DNA of 64,000 nucleotides from Thermoflexibacter ruber (lineage in GTDB: Bacteria; Bacteroidota; Bacteroidia; Cytophagales; Thermoflexibacteraceae): NCBI RefSeq assembly GCF_900113045.1, contig NZ_FONY01000027.1, positions 16,866 through 80,865 on the forward strand. The letters are read 5' to 3'. Numbering within the stretch: the stretch's first letter is position 1; every line of letters starts with the position of its first letter. Positions 43,919-52,181 of the stretch are shown here, in pieces. The position numbers were made by a program, and so were the translations under genes. The notes under the pieces were generated by a model. It made no database searches. It had not been told where the DNA came from and worked only from the letters and a program-made list of their open reading frames with translations.

Positions 43919-44524
43919 ATGCCTACTACCCAATATACTGAAAGAGAGAAAGATATAGTATTCCAAAAAGAATTCCTGCCCTATGTGGATTCTATGTACA
44001 ATTTTGCCTACAAACTCACCTTAGACGAAGACGATGCTAAGGATTTGGTGCAGGATACCTACCTGAAAGCCTTTCGTTTTATCAATTCTTTTGAACAAGG
44101 AACTAATGCCAAAGCATGGTTGTTTAAAATATTAAAAAATAGCTTCATTAATGACTTCCGTAAGAAATCTCGCCAACCTGCTAAAGTTGATTATCAGGAA
44201 ATAGAGAACGTTTACAATTCGGAAGATGTTGATGAAGATATTACGGTAGATTTGCGTTCGGAAACGGTGCAAGATTTGATAGGAGATGAAGTGAGTAATG
44301 CAATTAATTCTTTGGCGGTGGACTTTCGTACAGTGATTATCTTGTGCGATTTGGAAGGATTTACTTACGAGGAGATGGCAAAGATTTTAGACATTCCTAT
44401 CGGAACGGTTCGCTCTCGCCTGCATAGGGCGCGTTCTATTTTAAAACAAAAATTAGAACTTTATGCAAAAAAATTAGGTTATAATACAGACAATAACAGT
44501 AGTAGCTCTGAAGAACAAAATTAA
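43919..44524 (+). CDS. ECF-type RNA polymerase sigma factor
   Basis: 201 residues. Region 2 with DDAKDLVQDTYLKAFRFINS and AWLFKILKNSFINDFRKKS; region 4 with VIILCDLEGFTYEEMAKILD, IPIGTVRSRLHRARSILKQK. Resembles the SigW/SigH-like group of Bacteroidota. The partner 48 bases downstream is probably its regulator. A C-terminal Ser/Asn tail (DNNSSSSEEQN) is low complexity. Its target promoters are unknown. Confidence 0.88.
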   Translation: MPTTQYTEREKDIVFQKEFLPYVDSMYNFAYKLTLDEDDAKDLVQDTYLKAFRFINSFEQGTNAKAWLFKILKNSFINDFRKKSRQPAKVDYQEIENVYNSEDVDEDITVDLRSETVQDLIGDEVSNAINSLAVDFRTVIILCDLEGFTYEEMAKILDIPIGTVRSRLHRARSILKQKLELYAKKLGYNTDNNSSSSEEQN

Positions 44525-44572
44525 AATCTTACACTTTTAACTATTAATCTGTAAATTAAAATTTTTACTACA

Positions 44573-44821
44573 ATGGAAAAGCTTACTGATAAACAGAAGT
44601 ATTTTAAAAGTATCATAGATTTGGTATTAGACGGTGAAGGGGACAGGCATCAGGTAGATTTTTGTATGAATCAGGTAGTACATTGTCCTTATTGCCGAAC
44701 TAAATACGAACAAGAAAAAGCAGTTCGTGAATGTATCAAACGCTACAATCCTTATGTATCCGCCCCACAAGACTTACTCCTTTCTATCCAATCTATTACT
44801 CAAAAAGCCGTTTATAGCTAA
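44573..44821 (+). CDS. Small cysteine-containing protein, possible anti-sigma (zinc finger-like) partner
   Basis: 82 residues. Acidic N-terminal helix (MEKLTDKQKYFKSII), then DGEGDRHQVDFCMNQVVHCP and YCRTKYEQEKAVRECIKRYN. The HCPYC region resembles the ZAS zinc site of anti-sigma factors (HxxxCxxC), but the expected His is not four residues before the first Cys, so the site would be atypical. Placement directly after an ECF sigma gene supports a regulatory role. No membrane segment. Confidence 0.5.
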   Translation: MEKLTDKQKYFKSIIDLVLDGEGDRHQVDFCMNQVVHCPYCRTKYEQEKAVRECIKRYNPYVSAPQDLLLSIQSITQKAVYS

Positions 44822-44894
44822 ATCATTTTCATTCAAAGCATGGTAGATTTTTTATTTGCTACGAGATGAGCAAACCAAAGACGTATTTTAGTAT

Positions 44895-45239
44895 ATGAAA
44901 ATCTCAGGAAAAGAAGGAGAAGAAATAGCAGAAACTTACCTGATTCAGAAGGGCTACCAAATCCTGATGCGAAATTTTAAAGTAAAAAAGCAAGAAATAG
45001 ACCTTGTTGCTCAACAAGAAAATACGGTGGTCTTTGTGGAGGTAAAAAGCAGAAGCAGTGCAGACTTTGGATTTCCTGAGAATTTCCTTAGTCCTCAACA
45101 AGAGGGAAGAATTAGGAGTGCTGCTATATATTACCTCAATGAACAAAACATCAATCCCCAGCATATCCGTTTTGATATTATCAGTATTTTAAAAACAGGA
45201 GAAAAGATAGAAATAGAGCATTTTGAAGATGCTTTTTAA
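44895..45239 (+). CDS. YraN/UPF0102 nuclease-fold protein
   Basis: 114 residues: KEGEEIAETYLIQKGYQILM, NFKVKKQEIDLVAQQEN and TVVFVEVKSRSS hold the PD-(D/E)xK-like acidic and lysine residues (EID, EVK) of the family, whose biological role is not settled. Start chosen at the first Met of the family motif. It lies 73 bases after the sigma partner on the same strand. Confidence 0.85.
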   Translation: MKISGKEGEEIAETYLIQKGYQILMRNFKVKKQEIDLVAQQENTVVFVEVKSRSSADFGFPENFLSPQQEGRIRSAAIYYLNEQNINPQHIRFDIISILKTGEKIEIEHFEDAF

Positions 45240-45249
45240 ATTATCTTTT

Positions 45250-45280
45250 TTGTAGTTTTGTCCGTTTATCTCTATTTTTG
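45250..45280 (+). promoter_or_regulatory. Bacteroidota-type promoter for the TerD gene
   Basis: TTG at 45250-45252, a 20-base spacer, TATTTTTG at 45273-45280. The start codon is 39 bases further on. Full match to the consensus. Confidence 0.55.
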
Positions 45281-45318
45281 ATAAAAAACTTTAACCTAAA
45301 AAATCCAATTGCAAAACT

Positions 45319-45945
45319 ATGGCAGAAACCAATACAGGGGTAAATCTCTCCAAAGGAAGTTCTATATCTCTCGTTAAGCAGCAAAAAAAATTAGAAGAAA
45401 TTTGTGTAGGCATCAATTGGGGGGCTATACATAAAAAATACCTCATTAGCTTTTTTAATGAAACCGAAACGGTGGATTTAGATGCAAGCGTGAGTATGTT
45501 TGACGAAGAAGGTAATATGGTGGATACGGTATATTATAGGAAACTAATTTCCAAAGACCAATCCATCAGACACAGTGGAGATGACCGCAAGGGGGATTTA
45601 GACAAAGCTGATGATTTTGACAATGAGGTGATTATGGTCAATCTCCCAAAAGTAAGTGATGATGTAAAACAGATTTTCTTTTATATCAATTCTTTCAAGG
45701 GGCAGGACTTTGAGATGATTCCTTACTCGAAAATTCGCATCTTCGAGGGCTCGCCTGCTCACGTAGTTTCCGTTTTTGCTACTTTTAACCTTTCTTCTGA
45801 GCCAAACTTTGCAGGTAAAATTTCTATGGTCATGGGCAAACTTGTCCGAGAGGGTGTAGGCTGGAAATTTGTAACTATTGGAGAAGCAATAGATGCAAGA
45901 AACATAGACGAAACCATTAAAGCTATTCAAGAAAAGTATTTGTAA
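45319..45945 (+). CDS. TerD family calcium-binding protein
   Basis: 208 residues. Conserved text: NLSKGSSISLVKQQKKLEEI, DASVSMFDEEGN, SIRHSGDDRKGD with the calcium ligands, and FYINSFKGQDFEMIPYSKIR, SVFATFNLSSEPNFAGK. TerD proteins are linked to tellurite resistance and stress response; the full ter set (TerABCEF, ATP-grasp neighbours) is missing, so it is solitary here. It ends ten bases from the convergent gene. Confidence 0.88.
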   Translation: MAETNTGVNLSKGSSISLVKQQKKLEEICVGINWGAIHKKYLISFFNETETVDLDASVSMFDEEGNMVDTVYYRKLISKDQSIRHSGDDRKGDLDKADDFDNEVIMVNLPKVSDDVKQIFFYINSFKGQDFEMIPYSKIRIFEGSPAHVVSVFATFNLSSEPNFAGKISMVMGKLVREGVGWKFVTIGEAIDARNIDETIKAIQEKYL

Positions 45946-45955
45946 GTAAAGAAGT

Positions 45956-46732
45956 TTATTTTTTATTTAACTCTTTGATTTTCAGGCAAAAATCTTGAAA
46001 AATTTGCGGGTTTTCTTCTATGACACTGCCTACTACTACCATGTCTGCCCCTGCTAAATAGGCTTTTTCTAAGGCGTTTACACTTTTTATCCCACCTCCT
46101 ACAATGAGAGGAATATTTGTGGCTTGTCTAACTGCTTGTATCATCTCCTCGCTGATAGCTTGCTTCGCTCCGCTTCCGCCGTCCATATAAATCATTCTTA
46201 GCCCAAGCATTTCGCCTGCCATAGCCGTACAAACTGCAATATCGTTTTTCTCGTAGGGAATAGGAGTAGTATTGCTAATGTAAGCAACTGTAGTCTGGTT
46301 GCCACAGTTTACCAAGATATAGCCCGTAGGCATTATCTCCAACTTACTCTGTCTTAAAAGAGGAGCAGCGATGACATGATTGCCAATCAAGTAATCAGGA
46401 TTACGACCAGAAATAAGCGACAAAAACAAAATTCCATCAGCTTTTTCAGAAATATGCAAATAGCTATTAGGAAATAAAATGACGGGGATGTGGGCAGTAT
46501 AAGGGTGATTTTTGATACATAAGACGATTTTTTCTAACTCATTATTGGTAATTAAACTCCCGCCAACCATGAAAAAATCGGGGCTTGTTTCTTGACAAAA
46601 ATTTAATAATTCACTACATTTTTTTTCATTTGTTTTATCAGGGTCAATCAAAATTGACAAAGATTTAATTCCTTTCTCCTTTTTTTTTAGCAAACTATTG
46701 TAAATTGCATTGTTATCTATGGTATTTTGCAT
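45956..46732 (-). CDS. Geranylgeranylglyceryl/heptaprenylglyceryl phosphate synthase family protein
   Basis: 258 residues. TIM-barrel GGGPS/PcrB motifs: SILIDPDKTNEKKCSELL, FFMVGGSLITNNE, RMIYMDGGSGAKQAISEEM and NIPLIVGGGIKSVNALEKAY. These enzymes join a prenyl chain to glycerol-1-phosphate. In archaea this makes ether lipids; bacterial PcrB makes heptaprenylglycerol phosphate of unclear role. Which chain length this one uses cannot be told. It is convergent with TerD and separated by about 95 bases from pyk. Confidence 0.85.
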   Translation of the reverse strand: MQNTIDNNAIYNSLLKKKEKGIKSLSILIDPDKTNEKKCSELLNFCQETSPDFFMVGGSLITNNELEKIVLCIKNHPYTAHIPVILFPNSYLHISEKADGILFLSLISGRNPDYLIGNHVIAAPLLRQSKLEIMPTGYILVNCGNQTTVAYISNTTPIPYEKNDIAVCTAMAGEMLGLRMIYMDGGSGAKQAISEEMIQAVRQATNIPLIVGGGIKSVNALEKAYLAGADMVVVGSVIEENPQIFQDFCLKIKELNKK

Positions 46733-46827
46733 AAAATTTTGAATTTGCGTACAAAAATAGGTAAGTAATACTTACTTTAAAACACTTTAAACTCAAAAAC
46801 AAGAAACTATAAACATGATAAAAAAAT

Positions 46828-48255
46828 ATGCTAAACAAATTACATAATAGAACCAAAATTGTTGCCACAGTAGGTCCTGCCTCTAATAGTAAAGAAAAAT
46901 TGTTGGAATTGATGATTGCAGGGGTTGATGTTTTTAGGTTAAATTTTTCTCATGGCACACACGAGGAGCATCAGAAAGTAATCAATCATATCAGAGAACT
47001 CAATGCCAAGTTTGGAGGGAATGTAGCTATCTTGCAAGACTTGCAAGGTCCTAAAATTCGTCTTAGGGAGATAGAAGGAGGCTCTATTACGGTAGCCAAA
47101 GACGAAACTGTAGTGATTGCTTATGAAAAAGAAGTAGGAACAAGGGAAAAGCTGACTTCTACCTATGACTTGGCACAGGACGTAAAGCCGGGCGAGCCTA
47201 TTTTGATAGACGACGGCAATATAGAACTAAGAGTAACAGCAGTAGAAGGAAACAGAGTTATTACCAAAGTGGTGTACGGAGGGGTAATTAAGCCCAAAAA
47301 AGGTATCAATCTCCCTAACACTAACGTTTCTGAGCCTTCTTTGACCAAAAAAGATAGAGAGGACTTGGCTTTTGGCTTACAAAATGAGGTAGATTGGATA
47401 GCACTTTCTTTTGTACGTCAGGCTACGGACATTTTGGAGTTAAAGCAAATCATTAAAGATAGTGGAAAAAATAGTAAGGTCATAGCCAAAATAGAAACGC
47501 CTACGGCATTGAAAAACATAGATAGCATCATAGAAGCTACCGACGGGGTCATGGTAGCGAGGGGGGACTTAGGGGTGGAGATTCCCTTAGAGGAAGTACC
47601 CATAGAGCAAAAACGTTGGGTAAGGCGATGCAATGTAGCGGCAAAACCCGTAATAGTGGCTACTCAAATGATGGAAAGCATGATAAATAATCCAAGACCT
47701 ACAAGAGCGGAAGCAGGAGATGTAGCCAATGCAGTGATAGACGGAGCTGATGCCGTTATGCTTAGTGCAGAAACGGCAAGTGGACACTATCCTGTGGAAA
47801 CTATACAAAATATGGTCAGGATTATTCACTCGGCAGAAAGACACCCAGATATTTACAATAGAAATTATCACTTAGATAAGAACTCGCCGAACTTTTATGC
47901 TCAAAGTTTGGTAAGTCATGCGTGCAAGTTAGCCAAAGAAGTAGGCGCAAAGGCAATTATAGGCATTACACAGTCAGGCTCGAGTGCTTTCCGATTATCA
48001 AGCTATCGTTCTGAATCCCAAACATTTATATTTACTAATAATATGTCTTTAGTTACTACGCTCAACTTGCTTTGGGGGGTAAAATGCTTTTACTACGACA
48101 ATTTTGTTTCTACTAACCAAACTTTTGAGGAAGTAGAAAAAATCTTAGTCAATGCAGGGCATTTGCAAAAGGGAGATATTTATATCAATATGGCGAGTAT
48201 TCCGATGAAAGAAAAGAAAAAAACCAATATGCTTAAACTTTCTTGGGTAGAGTAA
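46828..48255 (+). CDS. pyk: Pyruvate kinase
   Basis: 475 residues. RTKIVATVGPASNSKEKLLE, VFRLNFSHGTHEEHQK, ILQDLQGPKIR, the substrate region KIETPTALKNIDSIIEATDG and VMVARGDLGVEIPLEEVP, MSAETASGHYPVETI-like PVETIQNMVRII. It makes pyruvate and ATP from phosphoenolpyruvate, the last step of glycolysis. No phosphofructokinase neighbour; stands alone. Confidence 0.95.
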   Translation: MLNKLHNRTKIVATVGPASNSKEKLLELMIAGVDVFRLNFSHGTHEEHQKVINHIRELNAKFGGNVAILQDLQGPKIRLREIEGGSITVAKDETVVIAYEKEVGTREKLTSTYDLAQDVKPGEPILIDDGNIELRVTAVEGNRVITKVVYGGVIKPKKGINLPNTNVSEPSLTKKDREDLAFGLQNEVDWIALSFVRQATDILELKQIIKDSGKNSKVIAKIETPTALKNIDSIIEATDGVMVARGDLGVEIPLEEVPIEQKRWVRRCNVAAKPVIVATQMMESMINNPRPTRAEAGDVANAVIDGADAVMLSAETASGHYPVETIQNMVRIIHSAERHPDIYNRNYHLDKNSPNFYAQSLVSHACKLAKEVGAKAIIGITQSGSSAFRLSSYRSESQTFIFTNNMSLVTTLNLLWGVKCFYYDNFVSTNQTFEEVEKILVNAGHLQKGDIYINMASIPMKEKKKTNMLKLSWVE

Positions 48256-48281
48256 AGCACAGGAAGTGGGGTCTTCATTTT

Positions 48282-49262
48282 TTAGACTAATCTTTTATCG
48301 GGCATGGTATTATGAAGATTCCACTCTATTTTTTTTGAAAATGGTTCTTGTCTTACTACGCAGTCCTTTTTGCTACATATTGGGCATAAGTCAGGCTTAC
48401 AAGGGTCTGTGTGTACGGCAGTTTCTACCTGATTTTCAAAGTTTTCCTTCATAATTTGCTCTATTATCTCCATCTCGTCGTGTGCTTCTTTGACCGTCAA
48501 GTAGTAGGGTAAGGTAATATGGCAATCTACATGAAACTGACTACCGAATTTAATCACTCTGACATGGTGAAAATCAATCCAGTTTTCCTTACGATTTTCA
48601 TTTAACACCTTGATGACCTGTGCAATGATTTCATAGTCTGCCTCGTCCATGATTCCAGCAATAGATTTTTGCAAAATACGTACTCCTGTATAGCAAATCA
48701 ATAAACCAAAAGAAATCGCAATCACATTGTCTAACCAATTATACCCTGTAAAATAAATAATCCCTAATCCGATAATCATGCCTACAGTAGAATAAGCATC
48801 TGATTTTAAGTGCTTTCCGTCTGCGATGAGTGTAAGGGAATGTGTTTTTTCTCCTCTTTTTTCTATGACTGCTCCAAGTAAATAATTTACGCCTCCTGCC
48901 AGTGCAGTCAGCAATATACCTATGTCAAGTTGCTCTATTTCACTAGGATAAAAAAGATTATAGGTAGCTTTGATAATCATGCTTGTTCCTGTTACAAAGA
49001 TTAGTACGCCCTCTACAGAAGCAGAAATATACTCTATTTTACCATGACCGTAAGGGTGAGAGGAGTCTTTAGGGCGAGCCGCAACAGTAAGGCTATACAA
49101 GGCAAAACTCCCTGCTACCACATTGACAATAGACTCAAGAGCATCGGTAAGGATTGCATTGGAATTGGTAAGAAAATAAGCCAAGAATTTAGCAATGAGT
49201 AAAGCTACCCCTACGCTTACTACGATGTATTGAAGTTTGATATTTTGCTTTTGTAATTCCAA
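48282..49262 (-). CDS. Cation diffusion facilitator (FieF-like), Zn/Fe efflux
   Basis: 326 residues. About six membrane segments. Metal site text: TDALESIVNVVAGSFALYSL in the second segment, and later DGKHLKSDAYSTVGMIIG in the fifth (His and Asp of the transport site). The cytosolic domain HHVRVIKFGSQFHVDCHITL is typical. The C-terminus has an extra cysteine cluster (DPCKPDLCPICSKKDCV) that could bind metal. Substrate by family: zinc, iron or cobalt. Confidence 0.87.
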   Translation of the reverse strand: MELQKQNIKLQYIVVSVGVALLIAKFLAYFLTNSNAILTDALESIVNVVAGSFALYSLTVAARPKDSSHPYGHGKIEYISASVEGVLIFVTGTSMIIKATYNLFYPSEIEQLDIGILLTALAGGVNYLLGAVIEKRGEKTHSLTLIADGKHLKSDAYSTVGMIIGLGIIYFTGYNWLDNVIAISFGLLICYTGVRILQKSIAGIMDEADYEIIAQVIKVLNENRKENWIDFHHVRVIKFGSQFHVDCHITLPYYLTVKEAHDEMEIIEQIMKENFENQVETAVHTDPCKPDLCPICSKKDCVVRQEPFSKKIEWNLHNTMPDKRLV

Positions 49263-49292
49263 AAGATAATCAGATGTATAGATACAAATGTA

Positions 49293-49703
49293 CTATTTTT
49301 TTGTAGGGAATATCGTTCCAAACTTAGAATTTTTTAGGACTTTACTAAGTAGGAAACCTATGATAAAATAAAATAAAAATATGATGACAGTAGCTATGAC
49401 ATTGGTATGAGAGAACTTAGCTTGCAGGGCTACATTTTCTATGGTAGTCTTTACATAGAGGTAGTTAAAAAGAAAAAACACAGTAGGGGCTATCAAACCC
49501 AAGACAATAAACCAAGTACGCCTTTGGGCAGGGTCTTTGGGATTTTTGCCCCCTTCGTAAGCAATGCTATTGGCAATAAGCATAGCTATACTCAGAAAAA
49601 GGAGCAGGATAATGATGGCTATAACATAAGTTTCTGATATTAAAGCATCTAACTGTCTTACAGTACGAATGTGTTGGTCTGCCCATATAATCAAGAAGTG
49701 CAT
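49293..49703 (-). CDS. Membrane protein with three to four segments, unknown
   Basis: 136 residues. Segments near YVIAIIILLLFLSIAMLIA, TWFIVLGLIAPTVFFLFNYL and VIATVIIFLFYFIIGFLLS; a charged connection (EGGKNPKDPAQRRTW) follows the first. No domain recognised. It is preceded by a good Bacteroidota-type promoter and followed 30 bases later by the CDF gene on the same strand, so they may share a transcript. Confidence 0.6.
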   Translation of the reverse strand: MHFLIIWADQHIRTVRQLDALISETYVIAIIILLLFLSIAMLIANSIAYEGGKNPKDPAQRRTWFIVLGLIAPTVFFLFNYLYVKTTIENVALQAKFSHTNVIATVIIFLFYFIIGFLLSKVLKNSKFGTIFPTKK

Positions 49704-49741
49704 ATTACGATTAGTTTTTGGTCAAAGTAATTTTTTAAATT

Positions 49742-49772
49742 CAAATATATTTTTTCACTCGCTCAAATTCAA
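49742..49772 (-). promoter_or_regulatory. Bacteroidota-type promoter for the 136-residue membrane protein
   Basis: Minus strand TTG (49772-49770), 20-base spacer, TATATTTG (49749-49742), full consensus. The start codon is 39 bases downstream. It may also drive the CDF gene. Confidence 0.5.
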
Positions 49773-49796
49773 ATAAAATCGCCTGAAATATCCTGC

Positions 49797-51014
49797 TTAT
49801 AACTGTTCATTGACATTAATTTTGGCGGCGTTCTTTGCAGGAGCAAAAGAAGCAAGATAAGTAATGACAATAATGGTAATAGCAATATAAATCAAGTCGC
49901 TTAGTTCTATTTTGATAGGATAAGGTTGTGCAGGACTCAAGGGGATAATGCCCAACTCCTGCTGAGTAAAGCAGATTACCAAGCCGCCAATTATGCCGAT
50001 GATTGTACCAATAAAAGCAATTAAACTACCCTCTTTGATAAAAATTTTTTTGATAAAATTTTTACTCGCTCCCATAGCAAAAAGAATAGCGATGTCTTTT
50101 TTCTTTTCTATTGCCAGCATAGCCAAAGAAAAGAAAATATTGAAAGAAGCCACGCCCAAGATAGAAGCAAAGGCAATAAAGACAAAAAGTCGCTCAATTC
50201 TGACTGCTTTAATGATATTTTCTTGTTGCTCTTCCCTGTTTTTGATAGAAAAGTTATTCCCTAAAAGTTTTTTGAGTTGTGCTTGGATAGAGCCGACCAG
50301 GCGATAATCAGTTGTTTTTATTTCCAAAGAGGTGCGTTTGTTGCCATAAAGCATGAGTTCATCGGCAAACTCTATGGGAACGATAATGTTGTTATTATCA
50401 AAATATTGGTCTATGGAAAGTACTCCAGAGGGCAGGATAGCTTTGCGGATAAAAGCATTGTTTGGGTCAAGACTGATTCTTTTTTGCTTGCGTGGATACC
50501 AACAAATCATAGGTTTCATGTCATCTTGGAGGACAACTCCCAGTTGAATCTGTACCCCAGCACCTATCAGAGCATAAGCGGTATTGTCTTTTTTGATTTG
50601 CAGATTTCCGCTCAGGAGTTGGTTGTTTTTGATTTGGTACTGCTCTAAGAAATTATCACTTACCCCTTTTACATTAACGGCTAACTGACTTTCTCCATAG
50701 CGAAGTAAGGCATTGTCTTCCATTACTTCTGTGAGTGCTTTGACACCTTTGATTTGTTTAATTTGGGCTAATAAAGAATCATTGACTTCAAAAGTTTTTC
50801 CTTTGATAGGTACTATCCTGATTTCAGGGTTGTGAGCAGAATACAAGTCCATAGTCAATTCTTGCAGACCATTAAATACCGACATGACGATTACCAGAGC
50901 CATCGTACCTACGGCTACCCCAATCACCGAGATAATAGAAATGATATTGATAAAGTTTTTCTTTTTTTTAGAAAAAAGATAGCGTTTAGCAATAAATAAG
51001 GAGGTATCTGTCAT
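49797..51014 (-). CDS. LolC/LolE-like lipoprotein-export ABC permease
   Basis: 405 residues. An N-terminal segment (FINIISIISVIGVAVGTMAL) and three more in the C-terminal half (ASILGVASFNIFFSLAMLAI, GSLIAFIGTIIGIIGGLVIC, LIYIAITIIVITYLASFAPA), with a MacB/FtsX-type periplasmic domain between. KKKDIAILFAMGASKNFIKK is the FtsX-family coupling helix. With the ATPase at 51435-52094 and the small membrane protein between them it probably forms a lipoprotein-releasing ABC exporter; the single permease would act as a homodimer. Confidence 0.85.
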   Translation of the reverse strand: MTDTSLFIAKRYLFSKKKKNFINIISIISVIGVAVGTMALVIVMSVFNGLQELTMDLYSAHNPEIRIVPIKGKTFEVNDSLLAQIKQIKGVKALTEVMEDNALLRYGESQLAVNVKGVSDNFLEQYQIKNNQLLSGNLQIKKDNTAYALIGAGVQIQLGVVLQDDMKPMICWYPRKQKRISLDPNNAFIRKAILPSGVLSIDQYFDNNNIIVPIEFADELMLYGNKRTSLEIKTTDYRLVGSIQAQLKKLLGNNFSIKNREEQQENIIKAVRIERLFVFIAFASILGVASFNIFFSLAMLAIEKKKDIAILFAMGASKNFIKKIFIKEGSLIAFIGTIIGIIGGLVICFTQQELGIIPLSPAQPYPIKIELSDLIYIAITIIVITYLASFAPAKNAAKINVNEQL

Positions 51015-51020
51015 GTAAGT

Positions 51021-51395
51021 TTAGTAATATTTTGGTCTTTTCTTGACTACCATTTTGTAAAGAGAGTTACCACTTAAAGCAGAAAAACCACCTACCAGCC
51101 CTCCAATGAGAGCCGTTACCCCTAAAATAGCAAAAGCATTTCCTTTCAAGTACAGTAAACTTGCCATTTTTTCTGCTAAAATGAACTCATTAGGAAAGGC
51201 TTTGTAAAAAGCGACTCCTGCCCATAGCAGAGCGATTCCCCAAAAACCAATAAAAAAAGAACGCATACCACTTTTGCTTCCTGTAATCGTACCGATAAAA
51301 AAAGCGGCAAGTCCGATAAGCCACCAGTAGCCTAAGAGCCACTGCAAAGCTGCTGCAAGTATCGCTAAAAGAATAATATTGAGGATAAACTTCAT
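51021..51395 (-). CDS. Small membrane protein inside the Lol-like operon
   Basis: 124 residues, with about three membrane segments (LLAILAAALQWLLGYWWLIG, MRSFFIGFWGIALLWAGVAF, AFAILGVTALIGGLVGGFSA). It starts 39 bases after the ATPase gene and ends six bases before the permease start, so it is embedded in the operon. No recognised domain; its place suggests a partner of the exporter, but this is inference. Confidence 0.6.
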   Translation of the reverse strand: MKFILNIILLAILAAALQWLLGYWWLIGLAAFFIGTITGSKSGMRSFFIGFWGIALLWAGVAFYKAFPNEFILAEKMASLLYLKGNAFAILGVTALIGGLVGGFSALSGNSLYKMVVKKRPKYY

Positions 51396-51434
51396 GTTGC
51401 AATATTGGTTATATAATTTACAAAAATGGAAATA

Positions 51435-52094
51435 TTATACCCCGTTGCCAATTTTCCCATCAATGATTTCTACTTTTCTATCTGCCATGTCTGCCAAGTG
51501 AAAGTTGTGTGTAACAATGACAAATGTTTGTTTGAGGTCTTGGCGGAGTTTGAAAAACAAGCGATGCAGTTCCTCTGCATTTTTAGAGTCCAAGTTGCCG
51601 CTTGGCTCGTCTGCAAAAATAATTACAGGAGAATTAATCAATGCCCTTGCTACTGCGGTTCTTTGTTGCTCGCCTCCTGACATTTCCGAAGGTTTATGAT
51701 TTTTGCGTTGGTAAATACCAAGCATATTCATCAAGTAATCTGCTTTTTCTTGTATTTCGTTCATATTCCTGTTTCCTATCATTGCAGGAAGGCAGATGTT
51801 TTCATAAGCCGTAAATTCAGGCAGTAAATTATGAAATTGGAAAACAAATCCAATATTTTGATTGCGAAATTGGGCTAATTTCTCTTCGGAAAGGCTTTCT
51901 AAGGTAGTATCTTTAATACTGACGCTTCCTGTATCGGGGCGGTCTAAAGTCCCTAAAATATGCAATAGGGTGCTTTTTCCTGCCCCCGAAGCCCCTACGA
52001 TAGATACAATCTCCCCCTCGCTTACTTCTAAGTCTATTCCTTTGAGAACGTGTAGCTTGTTATAACTTTTATGAATATTTACTGCTTTGAGCAT
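51435..52094 (-). CDS. LolD-like ABC exporter ATPase
   Basis: 219 residues. Walker A GASGAGKSTLLHILGTLD; signature PSEMSGGEQQRTAVARALIN with EMSGGE as the C-loop; Walker B IFADEPSGNLD; H-loop VTHNFHLADMADRKVEI. Typical LolD/MacB ATPase length. It leads the leftward operon with the small membrane protein and the LolE-like permease downstream. Powers release of lipoproteins or another envelope substrate. Confidence 0.9.
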   Translation of the reverse strand: MLKAVNIHKSYNKLHVLKGIDLEVSEGEIVSIVGASGAGKSTLLHILGTLDRPDTGSVSIKDTTLESLSEEKLAQFRNQNIGFVFQFHNLLPEFTAYENICLPAMIGNRNMNEIQEKADYLMNMLGIYQRKNHKPSEMSGGEQQRTAVARALINSPVIIFADEPSGNLDSKNAEELHRLFFKLRQDLKQTFVIVTHNFHLADMADRKVEIIDGKIGNGV

Positions 52095-52137
52095 TGATAG
52101 AATCGTTGGGGTTTTACAAACTAAGATGACTTATTTT

Positions 52138-52170
52138 AGACCTATCAGGTTTTTAAAACCTGACAGGTCT
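52138..52170. repeat. Palindromic dispersed repeat, copy C (intergenic)
   Basis: AGACCTATCAGGTTTT (52138-52153), one central base, AAAACCTGACAGGTCT (52155-52170): 15 of 16 arm positions pair. Situated between the ATPase gene and the M28 peptidase stop. Same design as copies A and B in the IcmF-like gene. Confidence 0.7.
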
Positions 52171-52181
52171 CAGGTCTAAAA

